Source of the DNA: Aquabacterium sp.
GTDB taxonomy: Bacteria > Pseudomonadota > Gammaproteobacteria > Burkholderiales > Burkholderiaceae_C
NCBI GenBank assembly: GCA_017989885.1
Contig: JAGNPA010000007.1
Location: 1 to 15,622 of the forward strand
DNA: 15,622 nucleotides
Direction of reading: 5' to 3'
Positions 14,835 to 15,622 of the stretch are shown piece after piece; the stretch's first letter is position 1; every line of letters starts with the position of its first letter. A model generated the notes under the pieces. That model was given only the letters and a program-made list of their open reading frames with translations, had not been told where the DNA came from and did not search any database. The translations under genes were made by a program, and so were the position numbers.

Positions 14835-14863
14835 CTGTCACATTCCTGACCACACATTGTCAT
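14835..14863 (+). promoter_or_regulatory. PHO-box-like triple repeat in opposite orientation
   Basis: CTGTCAC (14835-14841), CTGACCA (14846-14852) and TTGTCAT (14857-14863) follow one another at an exact 11-base period on the plus strand. The outer two match the PhoB 7-mer at 6 of 7 and the middle one at 4 of 7. It points away from pstS toward the glmM 3' end, where no plus-strand gene is seen. A further lone TTGTCAC is at 14786-14792. Confidence 0.4.
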
Positions 14864-14890
14864 GTGCCCCAGGTCCGCCGTCCAACCAAG

Positions 14891-14922
14891 AAAAAGGCCG
14901 GCCACCCTGCGGGGGTGCCGGC
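14891..14922 (-). terminator. Intrinsic terminator of glmM
   Basis: On the minus strand, a GC-rich stem (plus-strand arms 14897-14907 and 14913-14922, one bulged base, five-base loop) is followed by a T run (plus-strand AAAAA at 14891-14895). It lies about 22 bases past the glmM stop. It isolates glmM from the pstS promoter. Confidence 0.9.
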
Positions 14923-14944
14923 CCGGCCGTCAGGCAGCAGGTGC

Positions 14945-15622
14945 TCAAGCGCTCACAGCATCGACCAACATCTGCGCGCACCGATCGGCCAGCGACTGCT
15001 CCCGCGCCTCGACCATCACACGCAGCAAGGGCTCGGTCCCGGAGGGGCGGATGAGCACACGCCCCTGCCCCACCAGCATCCCATCGACGTCCTTCTGGAC
15101 GGTCGCCAATCGGGGGCTGTTCCGCCAGTCCTGACCGGGTTGCAAACGGACATTGATCAGGCGCTGCGGGAACAAGGTCACCCCGTCCAGCCAGTGCGCC
15201 AGAGAGCGCCCGCTGCGCACCACGGCCTGCAAGACCTGCAGGGCACTGACCATGCCGTCGCCCGTGGTGTGCCGATCCAGTGCCAGCAAGTGCCCCGATC
15301 CTTCGCCACCCAATTGCCAGCCGCGGCAGACCAACTCTTCCAGCACGTAGCGGTCACCGACCTTGGCGCGCACGAAATCCACGCCCCGGCTTTGCAGTGC
15401 CAACTCGACAGCCATGTTGGTCATCAGCGTGCCGACCGCGCCAGGCACCTTCTCGCCCTGGGCAAGCCGATCGGCCACCAGCACGTACAGCAACTCGTCG
15501 CCGTTGTAGAGGCGCCCCTGCGCGTCGACCAGTTGCAGGCGGTCGGCGTCACCGTCGAGCGCGATCCCGTAGTCGGCGCCGTGCTCGGCCACCGCCGCCA
15601 CCAGGGCCTCCGGGTGGGTGGC
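14945..15622 (-). CDS. glmM: Phosphoglucosamine mutase GlmM (C-terminal half, cut by window edge)
   Basis: Interconverts glucosamine-6-phosphate and glucosamine-1-phosphate for UDP-GlcNAc, the precursor of peptidoglycan and lipopolysaccharide. The 225 C-terminal residues are present; the frame is open through the right edge, so the phosphoserine loop is outside. Visible are the metal-binding loop ALDGDADR (21-28 of the visible part), [25 protein letters not shown], the sugar-recognition loop GEGSGH (106-111) and the phosphate-binding loop RPSGTEP (192-198). GEGSGH and the overall match favour GlmM over phosphomannomutase or phosphoglucomutase. It ends in its own terminator just before the pstS control region. 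Confidence 0.96.
   Translation of the reverse strand, partial: ATHPEALVAAVAEHGADYGIALDGDADRLQLVDAQGRLYNGDELLYVLVADRLAQGEKVPGAVGTLMTNMAVELALQSRGVDFVRAKVGDRYVLEELVCRGWQLGGEGSGHLLALDRHTTGDGMVSALQVLQAVVRSGRSLAHWLDGVTLFPQRLINVRLQPGQDWRNSPRLATVQKDVDGMLVGQGRVLIRPSGTEPLLRVMVEAREQSLADRCAQMLVDAVSA

Noticed and set aside
14695..14853. N-terminal extension of pstS
   Set aside because: It would place coding sequence across the PHO box and -10. The start at 14694 has a good ribosome site and an immediate signal peptide.

Overview
The window reads as an ordinary chromosomal stretch of a GC-rich betaproteobacterium of the order Burkholderiales, probably near Comamonadaceae or Sphaerotilaceae. That placement rests on protein flavour (a zinc-free type B bL31 directly after rho, class 2 PyrD, and the order glmM-pstSCAB-phoU-phoB-phoR) and on the long antisense shadow frames typical of GC-rich DNA. 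No search could be run, so genus is not claimed. I see no tRNA, rRNA, CRISPR, insertion sequence, integrase or broken gene. Every confident gene has intact family motifs, apart from the deliberately degenerate kinase domain described below.

Layout. The left edge holds the N-terminal third of tex (minus strand, cut by the window), divergent from pyrD (plus), the quinone-linked step of pyrimidine synthesis. Convergent with pyrD, and overlapping its last 14 bases, is a minus-strand gene for a degenerate protein kinase domain fused to an HDOD domain. Next come trxA, rho and rpmE2 on the plus strand, each with a structured leader. rho and rpmE2 both have a perfect TATAAT box followed at about the transcription start by a perfect stem-loop. 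A strong intrinsic terminator closes rpmE2. It is followed by a large polytopic membrane protein resembling GT-C (ArnT/PMT-like) glycosyltransferases, which is convergent with phoR.

The right half is a complete phosphate-starvation operon on the minus strand: pstS-pstC-pstA-pstB-phoU-phoB-phoR. Gaps are short, pstC and pstA overlap by four bases, and most starts have good Shine-Dalgarno sequences. PstSCAB is the high-affinity phosphate ABC importer, PhoU couples transporter state to PhoR, and PhoR/PhoB is the two-component system that in turn activates pstS. A PHO-box-like pair lies at the expected distance from a candidate -10 box upstream of pstS. The C-terminal half of glmM, closed by its own terminator, is at the right edge.

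I found no convincing new multi-gene system. The best leads are the pseudokinase-HDOD gene, an extra PHO-like triple repeat pointing away from pstS, the stacked promoter/hairpin leaders of rho and rpmE2, and an attenuator-like hairpin with an upstream start codon in front of trxA.
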